Shown here: positions 1 through 9,528 of the stretch, in pieces
Position numbering within the stretch: the stretch's first letter is position 1
How the letters are laid out: every line of letters starts with the position of its first letter
Assembly (NCBI GenBank): GCA_001970955.1
Contig: MPUH01000244.1
Coordinates: 1 to 64,000, forward strand
Length of the DNA stretch: 64,000 bases
Origin: Stentor coeruleus
Taxonomy: Eukaryota; Ciliophora; Heterotrichea; Heterotrichida; Stentoridae
Reading direction: 5' to 3'
Notes under the pieces: model-generated
What the model was told of the DNA's origin: nothing
Databases searched by the model: none
The model's input: the letters and a program-made list of their open reading frames with translations, nothing else
Made by a program: the position numbers and the translations under genes

Positions 1-212
1 ATAATAAATACCATTAAAATATTTTGTTGGGTACACTTATAAATTTTATATTATATAATAATTTACCAAATACATGAAAAAAAAACTTAATATTCTAATT
101 ATCATACAAATCCTATTATATAGTTTTGTATTTTTTAACAGATACCATGTGAGTAGTTTATTTTATTAGATGAAAACTTTTAATAAATAATCCATATAAT
201 TATAATGGACAC
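1..212. other. AT-rich 3' flank, no gene seen
   Basis: This edge segment lies downstream of the minus-strand hypothetical gene. It is very AT-rich, has short A and T runs, and I see no open frame or RNA motif in it. Confidence 0.5.
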
Positions 213-863
213 TTACATTTTAACTGGTAAAAAAAGTTTGCTTGTACATATTAAAGAGTCTAAAATATTGTTTTTTGGAATTAGGAATTCTTTTGAATTA
301 TTTGGTTTCCGAGGGGAATGGGAATGTTTTCTGTATGAACAGGTTTTCTTTGTGATTATTGGAGATTTGAAATGAGGTTTTGAAAGGAGTTCTAGTTTGT
401 TGTAGGACAGGTACTCTTTTTGAGGATGTTCAACTTCGGAGTGGAGACCTTTTATTAAGTGTGATGGGGTTTTGTAAATGTGAACTTCGTTAAGTTTTTC
501 ACGTAATTTTATAAGTTTTGACTTGTAGTGAGAATTAAAATTGTTTACAAACAAGTTGCTGTAAGTTTTCCGTGAATGATTTCTCTTAATCCCAAAATAA
601 TTTTGTCTTCCTCTACTACTCTTATTTGTATTAGCAATTTTAGTCTCATTAAGCCTAGGTAACCCTGAATCAGAATCCAAAGAAATACATTTATTCTTAA
701 CAAGTCTTTTTTGTTGCCTAGCTCTAAAAGTAGTAGGTTCAATATAATTAGGAGGATTTTCATTTAAATCCAAATATCTTAGATCAACTTGTATAGAAAT
801 TTCATTCTTCATCATAGCTTTAGGTTCATCTTCTTCGGAATTATTACTGCGGCTATCATTCAT
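213..863 (-). CDS. Hypothetical basic, low-complexity protein (216 aa)
   Basis: I do not recognise this protein. It has an acidic, Ser/Asn-rich start (MNDSRSNNSEEDEPK) and then a strongly basic remainder rich in Lys, Arg, Asn and Ser, with no membrane segment, coiled coil or cysteine cluster. That composition suggests a largely disordered protein, perhaps one that binds nucleic acid or a cytoskeletal partner, but this is only inference. It is divergent from the RING gene at 1159, with about 295 bp between the two starts. The frame is open throughout and the minus-strand G/C skew (G-rich near the 3' end) agrees with the orientation. No intron is needed. Confidence 0.6.
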   Translation of the reverse strand: MNDSRSNNSEEDEPKAMMKNEISIQVDLRYLDLNENPPNYIEPTTFRARQQKRLVKNKCISLDSDSGLPRLNETKIANTNKSSRGRQNYFGIKRNHSRKTYSNLFVNNFNSHYKSKLIKLREKLNEVHIYKTPSHLIKGLHSEVEHPQKEYLSYNKLELLSKPHFKSPIITKKTCSYRKHSHSPRKPNNSKEFLIPKNNILDSLICTSKLFLPVKM

Positions 864-1158
864 TATACTTATTATTCAAAGTTTATATATTTTTTGTTTC
901 CATATAAAATCTTTCGTATAAGATTTTCATAATAATTTTCAAGTAGAGTTTTTTAAAGATTTAACTAAAAGTTTTAATAGTTTTTTTTTATAAGTGTAAA
1001 ATATAGAGTAATTATTATAGAATAATGTTATGATGAGATTTATTAATAAAGATCGGGTTTTAAAAATTGTGTAATTTAGCATTTCAAACTTAGGGATGTG
1101 AATATGTTAGATTTAATGCTCTTAATATTAAAAAATATTAATTCTTATAAATAGAAGA

Positions 1159-2109
1159 ATGGACTCTTATCATTACAAAAGCATTATTTGCACTAAATGC
1201 AATCATAAAATCCTTGTATCTTCAAGTCCTAACGCGAAATGCCCTAATTGTGAGCATCTCATAAACTCTCATGAAAACACGAAAAGAACCCAAAGCGAGA
1301 AAAAAACCAAAAAGCCTCTGCACGAGCACAAAACCGAGCTCAAAAAAAACAAAAAGCCCGAAGAAGAGAAAAAAAGCATAAAAAAACCTCTAGCAGACAA
1401 GGCAAAAAAAACAATAAAAAAACCTACCAAAGAAATCAACTCTCCAACACGCTCAAAAGCCAAAGACCCTGCACCTCAAAAAAAACGAGGTAAAAAAAAG
1501 CCACCAGAAGGTCCAAAGCCAAGAAAAATCCCTTTACGTCAAGCTCATCCAACCCAACGTCAGTATCAAGAATTCTATTCAGATTCCAACGACTTCTTCG
1601 AAGATGATTTTTTTTCAGACTCTTTTGAAAGAGAAAACTCCCAAGACTTCCCTGTTATCGGTTTTAACCCAGTCTACTTACCAAATCCAGGATATTTTAT
1701 GGATGAAATTTTTGAAAGGCCAGTTTTGAATCGAGTATCACACAATTTATTTAATCTATTTTTCGATAACATTCCTGGATTTAGTGAAGTTGAATTCACT
1801 CCAATTGGTGGGTTTAGAAGCGAATCAAGGACTTTTAGTATTGCAGAAATTTTAAGTCATTTAGTTTCTATGCACCCTGAAAGATCTACACCTGCTAATC
1901 CGGTTGTTGTGTCACAGATACCTACAATTACTATGAGTCAGAGTTTGTTAAGAGATAATCCTACGTGTACTATATGCCAGGAAGAGTTTAGGGTTGGGGA
2001 AATGCTTAAGAAATTAAGATGTGGGCATATTTATCATGGAGATTGCTTGATGCCATGGTTTCAAGCAAAAGATACGTGTCCTGTATGTAGAGAAGCTTTT
2101 AATGCTTAG
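1159..2109 (+). CDS. RING-H2 E3 ubiquitin ligase with N-terminal zinc ribbon
   Basis: The C-terminal 50 residues form a RING-H2 finger: CTIC, then CGHIYHGDC, then CPVC (about residues 268-311), which recruits E2 enzymes for ubiquitin transfer. Near the N-terminus, ICTKCNHK and KCPNC (about residues 11-33) form a four-cysteine ribbon. The order of zinc ribbon, disordered linker and C-terminal RING-H2 is that of the RNF126/RNF115/BCA2 family, whose ribbon binds ubiquitin or client proteins. The linker has a Lys/Pro-rich half (residues 43-130), then an acidic Ser/Asp/Phe patch around 140-160. The length of 316 aa is near that of RNF126. The RING assignment is firm; the RNF126-like role is inferred from architecture only. 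Confidence 0.88.
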   Translation: MDSYHYKSIICTKCNHKILVSSSPNAKCPNCEHLINSHENTKRTQSEKKTKKPLHEHKTELKKNKKPEEEKKSIKKPLADKAKKTIKKPTKEINSPTRSKAKDPAPQKKRGKKKPPEGPKPRKIPLRQAHPTQRQYQEFYSDSNDFFEDDFFSDSFERENSQDFPVIGFNPVYLPNPGYFMDEIFERPVLNRVSHNLFNLFFDNIPGFSEVEFTPIGGFRSESRTFSIAEILSHLVSMHPERSTPANPVVVSQIPTITMSQSLLRDNPTCTICQEEFRVGEMLKKLRCGHIYHGDCLMPWFQAKDTCPVCREAFNA

Positions 2110-2676
2110 GAAGTTTTATGATTTTATATAGTTTAGGTTTTGTGGTATAACATTGGAAGGCTTTTTTGATTTTGAATATGATTTTATAGTAGTTTAATTA
2201 AATAATAATATTAAATAAGGTAGAGAAGTGGGTTACTAAGTAGATTTATGCTTGTTTAGTAAAAAATAATTTTCCATGATTTAAATCAAAAAAATATTCG
2301 TTATTTATTGCTTTTTATAGTATTATCAATATATAATAGCTATTATATTTTGTATAAAAGTCAATCTCCAAAACATATAATTAATAACAAATAAATCTCA
2401 AACCTTGTCACCATTATGCTCATTTTTATAATGGTTAAATTTTACACTACGCATCCCTTCAATAAAACCTAAATCCTACACAAAATTGCATTCACAACAT
2501 CCATTATATCAAAAAATCCTTTACCATCTCTTTTATTCCTCCAAAAAAAAAGTATACCACCCATTCTATTTCTAACAAATTTTTCAAATAAAAGCCATTT
2601 ATTTTCTAATCATCCTCTTAAAAAAACCATAAAAAACTAACTTATTAACCAAAAGTTTTAATTTTTATATCCAACA
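2110..2676. other. Convergent intergenic region
   Basis: This 567-bp stretch separates the 3' ends of the RING gene (plus) and the LOTUS-domain gene (minus). It turns from G/T-rich on the plus strand near 2110 to C/A-rich near 2676, matching the 3' flanks of two convergent genes. No open frame of note. Confidence 0.5.
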
Positions 2677-4932
2677 TTAATCCAAATCATCATTTCCTAA
2701 ATGCTCATCCTCATCAAGCAATCTTTGAATATACTTAGTCTGCATCTCAGCAATCTCCTCAAGTTTATCCAATCCAAGTTTGCACATAATATCCTCACTT
2801 TGAAATTCAGAATTCAAGTAATTCGAATGAGCATCACTAGTCGTACTTGAATTATAACTATGAAACTTTTCAGCCGAGTACATTTTCCTAACCTCATTTC
2901 TTTCATTTACTATAAATTCCTGTGAGTGTTTCAATAAATCTTCAAGACTACGAGCTTTAAACCAAGACCATCGGAAGTTGAATCCAAACTTCTCAAGAAT
3001 CTCGATTTCAAGTATATTCATTGGTAAGCTTTGATCATTTTCATCTATAATTTGGTGAATAAAAGCATATAAATTTTTCAAACTCGGGGGATTTAACTTG
3101 ACTAAACGGACAAATGGATGATTTTTTCCTTTAGATATGAGTTCTATATCAGGTATATCTAAAATAAGATCTTTAAGCTTGGCAAAGCCAAGTTTTGACA
3201 AATCCAGGTCAAAAGGAAGTTTTTCTTTTATAATAGTAGGCAATTGAGCTAAAGATATCCCATCCGGACACTGAGATAAGGCTTCAATTACAGACTTTTT
3301 AGCAGAAAAAAGTTGTAGTTTATCATTTCTACCTTTTTTGTCAAATGATGGAACCCATACTAATAAAGTTTTATGATATCTGAGTAAATCTTCATCTATA
3401 GCTAATTGAATCATATAACTTAATTTCCCTAAAGTACTGTTTTTTAAAGGATATTCTGCAAAGGCTTTTAAATATTGAGCACAACCATATCGTCCACCAC
3501 TTATAGCTTTTTCTTCAGGGCTTTCAGTATCAAACATAGATTCAAAGAATTTTATAAACAAATCCCAATCACGAGTTTGTTTGATTTTAAACACATCACC
3601 TGATTTTATGTATTGGTCATATGATATCCACTCTTCATTTATAGGATAAATAACAAAGATTTCAACTCCTGATACATAGTCTTTAACTTTTTTACTGAAA
3701 AAAGAGAAATTACGAGTTTTTTTCTTGTCATTTTGTGAGAAAAACGAAAAACTCTGAGAATCGGAAAATGATTTTTTGTGATGGAGCCTTTGAGGTTTTA
3801 AGCTGTATTCAATAAAATTTGACCAAGTATTTTGTGGAACTTTAAAATCAAAAGCTTCTTTAATTCGTGATTGTATAGCTTTTTCTGTTGAGATCATCTC
3901 ATCGTTTTTCAAAGATCTGAGCACCCAAAGGAGATTTTCTTGGTCAAGTTTTTCAATTTTCAAACTGATTATGGTCATTTCTATATTCCCAATTTTTTTA
4001 CTTTGTTGTAAGAGTTTGCCAAGTTTGCATCCAGCATTTACTAGTTCATGAGCATTTTTTTTTGATATTTTCATCCATCTAGTAAGGTTTTCAATCAATT
4101 CATTAATTTCATGCATGATTTTACCTTCATAAGCTAAGTCTTTTAAATATGATATCATGCTTAGTTCTAAAGAACTTTCTGAAGCTGCAGCTTTTCTTCT
4201 TGTTAATTTATAAAGATCTTTATTCTCACTTGCCCTTGACCATCTAGCATTACTTGATGAATACATGATTTCGTCAGAAGGTATTTCATACATATCTTTA
4301 ATGTCAGGAATAAAAAACAATTTTGATAATTGATTTGTTTGCAAGCTTCTGATAAGATGCTGTTTTATTAGAAAAGGTCTTGATGTGATTATTATTGTTT
4401 TTATGTAGTTGTCATATTCTTGTGGTACATCATTAATCAATGTTGCTAAGTCTCCAAGATGAGAATTAAACCGAGCTTCGAAGTTATACTGCGCTAAAAA
4501 CTCTTGGATTTGTTTCACATCCTTACCATAAACATACATTTTAGCATCAGGGCTATAATTAGTATTTATTATACTGGCCGTTTCTTTAACCTGATTTAAA
4601 TTTAAATTCACGTTTAGCAGGTCCCAAAAAAACCTGACAGAGTTCTGATTAGAATTTTGGCAAAGTGCATCTTTTTCCAGAATGTTTAGATTCTCAAAGG
4701 AATCTTGTTTGTTACTATTTTTCTCTAGACTTTTTACAGTTTCTAAGATGTCTTCACATTTTAACACCCTAACATGGTCTTTTCTTTTCCCACCACGATG
4801 AAGTAATTCATTACAGTTATCGCACAAGTCCTGTTCACAGTCTTGGCAAAATACCGCAGCTGTAGTACTTGAACATTCTTCACACATCGAAGTTTTCTCT
4901 TGCATATTTAAATTATAACAAAAGTTAGCCAT
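2677..4932 (-). CDS. B-box / NYN-like / LOTUS (OST-HTH) domain protein
   Basis: This 751-aa protein starts with a B-box-type zinc finger (CEEC, CQDC, CDNC and a following H, residues 17-53). Residues 97-210 resemble the NYN/limkain-b1 fold of MARF1: VRFFWDLLNVN matches the first strand with its Asp (D104) and Asn. The usual SGDxDF strand is replaced by TIIITSRPF, so the later acidic residues are missing and nuclease activity is doubtful. Two LOTUS/OST-HTH winged helices follow, at about 542-612 (SVIEALSQCPDGISLAQLP) and 617-690. LOTUS domains bind RNA or helicases in germline and small-RNA proteins. A second possible start is M10 (position 4905). The role in RNA regulation is inferred from domain content. 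Confidence 0.8.
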   Translation of the reverse strand: MANFCYNLNMQEKTSMCEECSSTTAAVFCQDCEQDLCDNCNELLHRGGKRKDHVRVLKCEDILETVKSLEKNSNKQDSFENLNILEKDALCQNSNQNSVRFFWDLLNVNLNLNQVKETASIINTNYSPDAKMYVYGKDVKQIQEFLAQYNFEARFNSHLGDLATLINDVPQEYDNYIKTIIITSRPFLIKQHLIRSLQTNQLSKLFFIPDIKDMYEIPSDEIMYSSSNARWSRASENKDLYKLTRRKAAASESSLELSMISYLKDLAYEGKIMHEINELIENLTRWMKISKKNAHELVNAGCKLGKLLQQSKKIGNIEMTIISLKIEKLDQENLLWVLRSLKNDEMISTEKAIQSRIKEAFDFKVPQNTWSNFIEYSLKPQRLHHKKSFSDSQSFSFFSQNDKKKTRNFSFFSKKVKDYVSGVEIFVIYPINEEWISYDQYIKSGDVFKIKQTRDWDLFIKFFESMFDTESPEEKAISGGRYGCAQYLKAFAEYPLKNSTLGKLSYMIQLAIDEDLLRYHKTLLVWVPSFDKKGRNDKLQLFSAKKSVIEALSQCPDGISLAQLPTIIKEKLPFDLDLSKLGFAKLKDLILDIPDIELISKGKNHPFVRLVKLNPPSLKNLYAFIHQIIDENDQSLPMNILEIEILEKFGFNFRWSWFKARSLEDLLKHSQEFIVNERNEVRKMYSAEKFHSYNSSTTSDAHSNYLNSEFQSEDIMCKLGLDKLEEIAEMQTKYIQRLLDEDEHLGNDDLD

Positions 4933-5962
4933 GTTTTTTTTAAATTTCTGGCTGTAATATTTATGTATATAAAGAGTTCATTTATAGTTGTATAGGTTAA
5001 TTTAAGTACTATAGACTGGCGTTTTTTTATATGAAAAGAAATGATTTATATGCCGAAACTTTAACAAACTTAAAAAATATTAAAAGAAATATTAGGGTTT
5101 TTTTATGGTGTGTTTCAGGTGAGGTGTGCTTTTTTATAGAGGATATGAACATTAGATGTGTTTATAATTTTTGATACATTGATGATATTTCCAAGTATAT
5201 ACTGAGTTTATTCATGAAATTTTTATATGATTATGGCATTATCATTATAAGCTTAGAAATATTTTGAAATTATGGGTTTAGGTGGAATTATAGGTTTGAT
5301 TGAAATTTAAGAGTGATGATGATGATTTTTAATGTTTTGATATATGGAGTGAAGAGGATAAGTTGAGGTTTGGCTTTTGATTTTTATTTGATGAGTTGTT
5401 TTTAGATATAATTTGTGTTTGCTAATGTTGCTTGTAGATCTCTTTAGGTAGAAGCTTGGGTTTTTTAGGTATTTTTTTCTTGCTATGAAGCTAAAAATTA
5501 TTAATTTTGAAGTAAAAATAATTTTATTCTTGAGGAAATTGTAATAAAAAGTATTTAGGGGGATATAATGTAAATATAGTGAGGTGGTAATTTTTAGAAG
5601 TTTGATTTTTGTGAATTATAAAGTTTTCATATACATGCTTTGATTGAGATTCTGCTTTTTTTACAAGTATTTTAGTAATGTAAAGATTTTATTCATTTGA
5701 TTGTGAGGATATAGAAATTTTAATATGTATATAACTATCCTTAAAGATGATACTAGTGATAAAATTTTCATCTTGATTATTTGTATTTCTATAAAAGTTA
5801 CTAGATTTTAATATTTTGCAAGATATTCTAGCTATGAAATACCCAAACATTTCAAGTTAAAAAAAGTAACTTTAAGTAAAGAGTATGATTTGTTTATTAA
5901 ATATTCACAGTTTTTCAGGTATAAACTTACTCATCATCTTATTATTTTTCAATAATCTATAC
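4933..5962. other. Divergent intergenic region (1.03 kb)
   Basis: This lies between the starts of the LOTUS-domain gene (minus) and the queuine transglycosylase gene (plus). The left 650 bp is G/T-rich on plus, as expected upstream of a minus gene. It should hold both promoters. I found no RNA gene or second ORF. An in-frame ATG at 5885 would add 26 hydrophobic residues to the downstream protein. Confidence 0.45.
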
Positions 5963-7180
5963 ATGGAGCCTAGGAAAAGAATCAAGAGGGCAATAGAATG
6001 GTCGTTGAAATTTCGAGTAGACGCCAGTGTTAATAGAGCACGTGCAGGGCATCTTGACCTTCCTCATGGTGGTGTAAGTTCTCCAGTCTATATGCCAGTA
6101 GGGACAAAAGCATCAATAAAAGGTATCACCTACAATGAAATGAAAGAAATGGGCTGCGAAATTCTTCTAAGTAACACTTACCATCTTGGTAATTTTCCAG
6201 GAACCGAAGTTTTAGACCATTTTGATGGGTTACACAGTTTTGAAGGATGGTCTGGAAACATCCTCACCGATTCAGGGGGTTTTCAAATGGTCTCTTTATT
6301 AAAACTCGCTAACATAACTGAAGCTGGAGTTGAGTTTCAATCCCCAGTTGATGGTTCAATGATGCTTTTAACCCCAGAAGAGTCTATAAGAATACAGAAC
6401 TCAATAGGTGGGGATATTATGATGGCACTTGATGATGTTGTAAACCCAATGTCAACTCCTGAAAGATTAGAAGAAGCATGTCATAGGACGAATAGATGGA
6501 TTGATAGATGTATTGAAGGACATAATCCTATAAAACCTCAGAATTTATTTGGTATTGTTCAAGGAGGACTTGATTTAAGACTTAGAGATATAAGCTTAGC
6601 TGGATTAATACCTAAAGATTTACCTGGGTATGCTATTGGAGGATTGTGTGGAGGGGAAAAAAAAGATGATTTTTGGAAAATTGTCGCACACTGTACGGAT
6701 AAACTCCCTTGGGATAAACCAAGATATGTTATGGGTGTTGGTTATCCTGTTGATCTTGTTGTTTGTGCTTGTCTTGGAGCTGATATGTTTGATTGTGTTT
6801 TCCCTACAAGAACTGCACGTTTTGGTCAAGTTTTTACTACGAAGGGGTTTTTGAAATTACGTAGAGAGGAAATGAAAAATGATTTAACTCCGATTGAACC
6901 TGGATGCCAATGCTCGGTAATTTTTATTTAGACATGTAGAAAATACTCAAAATCTTTTTTGTGTGAAGCTTTTCATAAAGAAGAAGCTACTTGTTATTTG
7001 CTTTCTGTTCATAATATCTACTTTTTACTTAATCTCATGAGAAGACTTAGACAGTCTATTGTGACGAATACCCTTGATGCATTTGTTAAAGATTTTATGG
7101 TTAACTGGTTTGGGGGGTTAGAAAATGTTCCAAAGTGGGTTTTTGATGCTATGAAAGAAGCGAAAATATCTTTAGAATAA
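5963..7180 (+). CDS. QTRT1: Queuine tRNA-ribosyltransferase, catalytic subunit (one 15-nt intron)
   Basis: The enzyme swaps the wobble guanine of GUN-anticodon tRNAs for queuine; in eukaryotes it works as a dimer with QTRT2. Exons are 5963-6916 and 6932-7180, joined across intron GTAATTTTTATTTAG, giving 400 aa (human QTRT1 is 403). Visible signatures are MPVGTKASIKGIT, NTYHLG, the base-binding Asp in LTDSGGFQM (D103), the nucleophile Asp in MFDCVFPTRTARFG (D277), and the zinc site CQCSTC plus Cys and His in the last 90 residues. The intron falls exactly inside that zinc site, between CQCS and TC, and without splicing the zinc ligands are lost. I chose M at 5963 because the 26 residues from the ATG at 5885 are hydrophobic and absent from the family. 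Confidence 0.95.
6917..6931 (+). other. 15-nt intron in QTRT1
   Basis: GTAATTTTTATTTAG, phase 0, in-frame TAG. Removal restores the conserved CxCxxC zinc site. A at position 10. Confidence 0.95.
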
Positions 7181-7879
7181 ATTATGATTAGTAAATAACA
7201 AGAGTTATTTTTAGGAGGAAAATAGTTTTTTTAGTATTTTTTTGAAGAGCTGCGAAGGTATCGGAAAGCATAAGGTTTCTAAAAAAGTGTATCTTAAGAT
7301 GATTATATATATTAAATTTATGTATAAATTAACATAAATCGACTATATTTTGTTTTATTTAAATATAAGAAAAAAATCGATGTTTCTGATTGGGAACAAC
7401 AAACAGAAGTCTAGAAATTTATAATATCATAAGAATATTTTAATCATAAACCCAAAATACAGTTAAACTTACTTAATTTTAATACTATATAATAATAAAC
7501 CCATCAATATTCATTCTTATCATATAATCACAAATAATATCCTTAACCTATAAATCTCCTACACATAATCCTAAAGAAAAACTTAAATAAAGCATCTAAA
7601 CCCTCAACATTTATATATAAAACTCTATCTCAAATAATAAAGCAACCTTAAATGAGTACCCAAAGCATACAAACCATAAAAACTGCATGTAAATTTCTCT
7701 ATTCAACTAAAACTTCTATTAATAAACAAAACTTCCTAATAATAAATATCTCTACCATTCCCTTTTTTCAATATAAAACTCTCTACTTTACTATCAATAT
7801 TTCTCTTAGTCCTTTCTCTAAATCCTTCAAGCAATGCAATTTAAGCCATAAGCCGAACTCTATATCAATCCTTTAATTA
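7181..7879. other. Intergenic region before poly(A)-binding protein gene
   Basis: This 0.7-kb stretch is G-containing just after the QTRT1 stop and becomes C/A-rich with few G from about 7430 on, the pattern seen upstream of plus-strand genes here. A 74-codon ATG-initiated frame at 7652-7876 has low-complexity composition and I do not accept it as a gene. Confidence 0.45.
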
Positions 7880-9463
7880 ATGGCTATAATAATAATAACC
7901 GAGATGAACTTCCAAGGAAAGCCTTCAAATCCAGATGCACAGATATTTATTGGAGATTTATCTCAATCAGTTGTAGAAGCTGACTTATATTCTTTAGCAT
8001 CAAGACATGGTGAGGTAATTTATATAAGAATCCTTCGTCATTTTCAGACTAAAGAGTCTCTTGGCTTTGCATTCATAACTTTTGCTCAAACTACTCAAGC
8101 ATCTTTAGGTCGTGTAGCACTTAATGGTACATTACTTAAAGGAAGCTATATAAGAGTTGCTAAATATAGTCGTGAAAGAGACCCTGAAGCTAATCTTTTT
8201 GTTAGCGAATTACCTGAAAATGCTACGGCCAAAGATCTTGAAAACGCATTTTGTAAATTTGGTCCTATATTATCGACAAAAATTTCATATGATAAAGAAC
8301 TTAAGTCTAATCGATATGGATATGTTCAGTTTGAGAAAAAAGATCATGCACAAAATGTTATTGTGCAAGGGAAAATTGACTTGATGGGTGTAAAAGTTAC
8401 AGTACAGAAATTTGTCCCTGCGGGCCAAAGAGAAAATCTTCATTGGAAAAATAATTTGTATGTGAGAGGGTTTGGAGAGAGTATGACGAATGAAGAACTG
8501 AATAGAATTTTCAGTAGATTTGGTGAAATAACATCACATGCTTTGATGCATACAAAAGATATTAGAGGCAACGACAGGCATTTTGCTTACATTTGTTATA
8601 AAAACTCAGAAGATGCACAAAAAGCTATCTCAGACTTAAATAATAATACTGAGCATGGGGTTCAATGGTATATAGCCCCTCATCAAAGTAGGGCTATAAG
8701 AAGAGCAAAATTGCAACAAGAATACAGAAAAAAAGTTGAAGAATGGAAAAGAAAAAATTTATTTATAAAAGGATTCCCTATAACTCTTACTGAAACCCAA
8801 CTTAAAGAGATTTGCCAAGACTACGGGACAATAACCAGTGTGAAAATACTAAAAACCGAAAACATAGTTTATCATAACAACATAGCAAAACAAGAATTTG
8901 TATCCAGAGGTTCTGGTTTTGTGTGTTTTGCAACTGCAGAAAGTGCGTCATTAGCTATATCCGGTTTGAAAAACAAAAAAATCGAAGAAAAAACTCTGTT
9001 CGTACATTTATGGAAACCTAAAGAAGAGCTTATTAAAGACTTAAATGTTTTGAAAATGAAGAAAATGCATTCACAAATGCTTCAATATGGCATGATATAC
9101 CCTCAAATGATGGCCAGAGGAGGTATAGGAAGAGGGAAATTCCGTGGTGAGCCAATGCCCACCATACCAATCAAACCAGTCGAACCAGCTAAGCTTCCAT
9201 TTGAATCTCAAGGTTTCTATGAATCAAAGCCAGAAGTACAAAAAAGGATACTAGGAGAAAATCTTTACCCGATAATCCTTGAAAACTCTAATAAGAAAAT
9301 AGCTGGGAAAATCACAGGAATGCTATTAGAAATCGACACTGAAACTTTGATAAGACTACTTAAGAATCCTGGGGAAATAGTTTTAAAGGTCAAAGAAGCT
9401 ATTGAAGTTCTTAGAAAAGCATGGATTAACAACCCTGAAGCACTTAGTCTTTTATCAGAATAA
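7880..9463 (+). CDS. PABPC: Cytoplasmic poly(A)-binding protein
   Basis: Four RRMs (about residues 21-97, 105-178, 191-267 and 292-378) precede a C-terminal MLLE/PABC domain at 452-515, which contains the hallmark KITGMLLEI. RNP1-like strands are LGFAFITF, RYGYVQF, HFAYICY and GSGFVCF. PABP coats mRNA poly(A) tails, links them to eIF4G and recruits PAM2-motif proteins through MLLE. At 527 aa it is shorter than animal PABPC1 (about 630) because the Pro/Gln-rich linker is only about 70 residues, here MARGGIGRGKFRG and a Pro-rich stretch. Translation may start at M9 (7904), since the first eight residues are a run of Ile. The DYRK gene follows 65 bp downstream on the same strand. Confidence 0.95.
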   Translation: MAIIIITEMNFQGKPSNPDAQIFIGDLSQSVVEADLYSLASRHGEVIYIRILRHFQTKESLGFAFITFAQTTQASLGRVALNGTLLKGSYIRVAKYSRERDPEANLFVSELPENATAKDLENAFCKFGPILSTKISYDKELKSNRYGYVQFEKKDHAQNVIVQGKIDLMGVKVTVQKFVPAGQRENLHWKNNLYVRGFGESMTNEELNRIFSRFGEITSHALMHTKDIRGNDRHFAYICYKNSEDAQKAISDLNNNTEHGVQWYIAPHQSRAIRRAKLQQEYRKKVEEWKRKNLFIKGFPITLTETQLKEICQDYGTITSVKILKTENIVYHNNIAKQEFVSRGSGFVCFATAESASLAISGLKNKKIEEKTLFVHLWKPKEELIKDLNVLKMKKMHSQMLQYGMIYPQMMARGGIGRGKFRGEPMPTIPIKPVEPAKLPFESQGFYESKPEVQKRILGENLYPIILENSNKKIAGKITGMLLEIDTETLIRLLKNPGEIVLKVKEAIEVLRKAWINNPEALSLLSE

Positions 9464-9528
9464 CTAGATAACTAAAGGATTATTAGGTTTTTAAAGTTGA
9501 TTGTTATATATTTCTTAAATAATATCTG

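Noticed and set aside
5885-5962. Upstream ATG extending QTRT1 by 26 residues
   Set aside because: The extension is hydrophobic and absent from the family; M at 5963 gives the usual length.
7652-7876. 74-codon open frame before PABPC
   Set aside because: Low-complexity Ser/Ile/Thr/Asn composition with no domain, in the C-rich 5' flank of PABPC.
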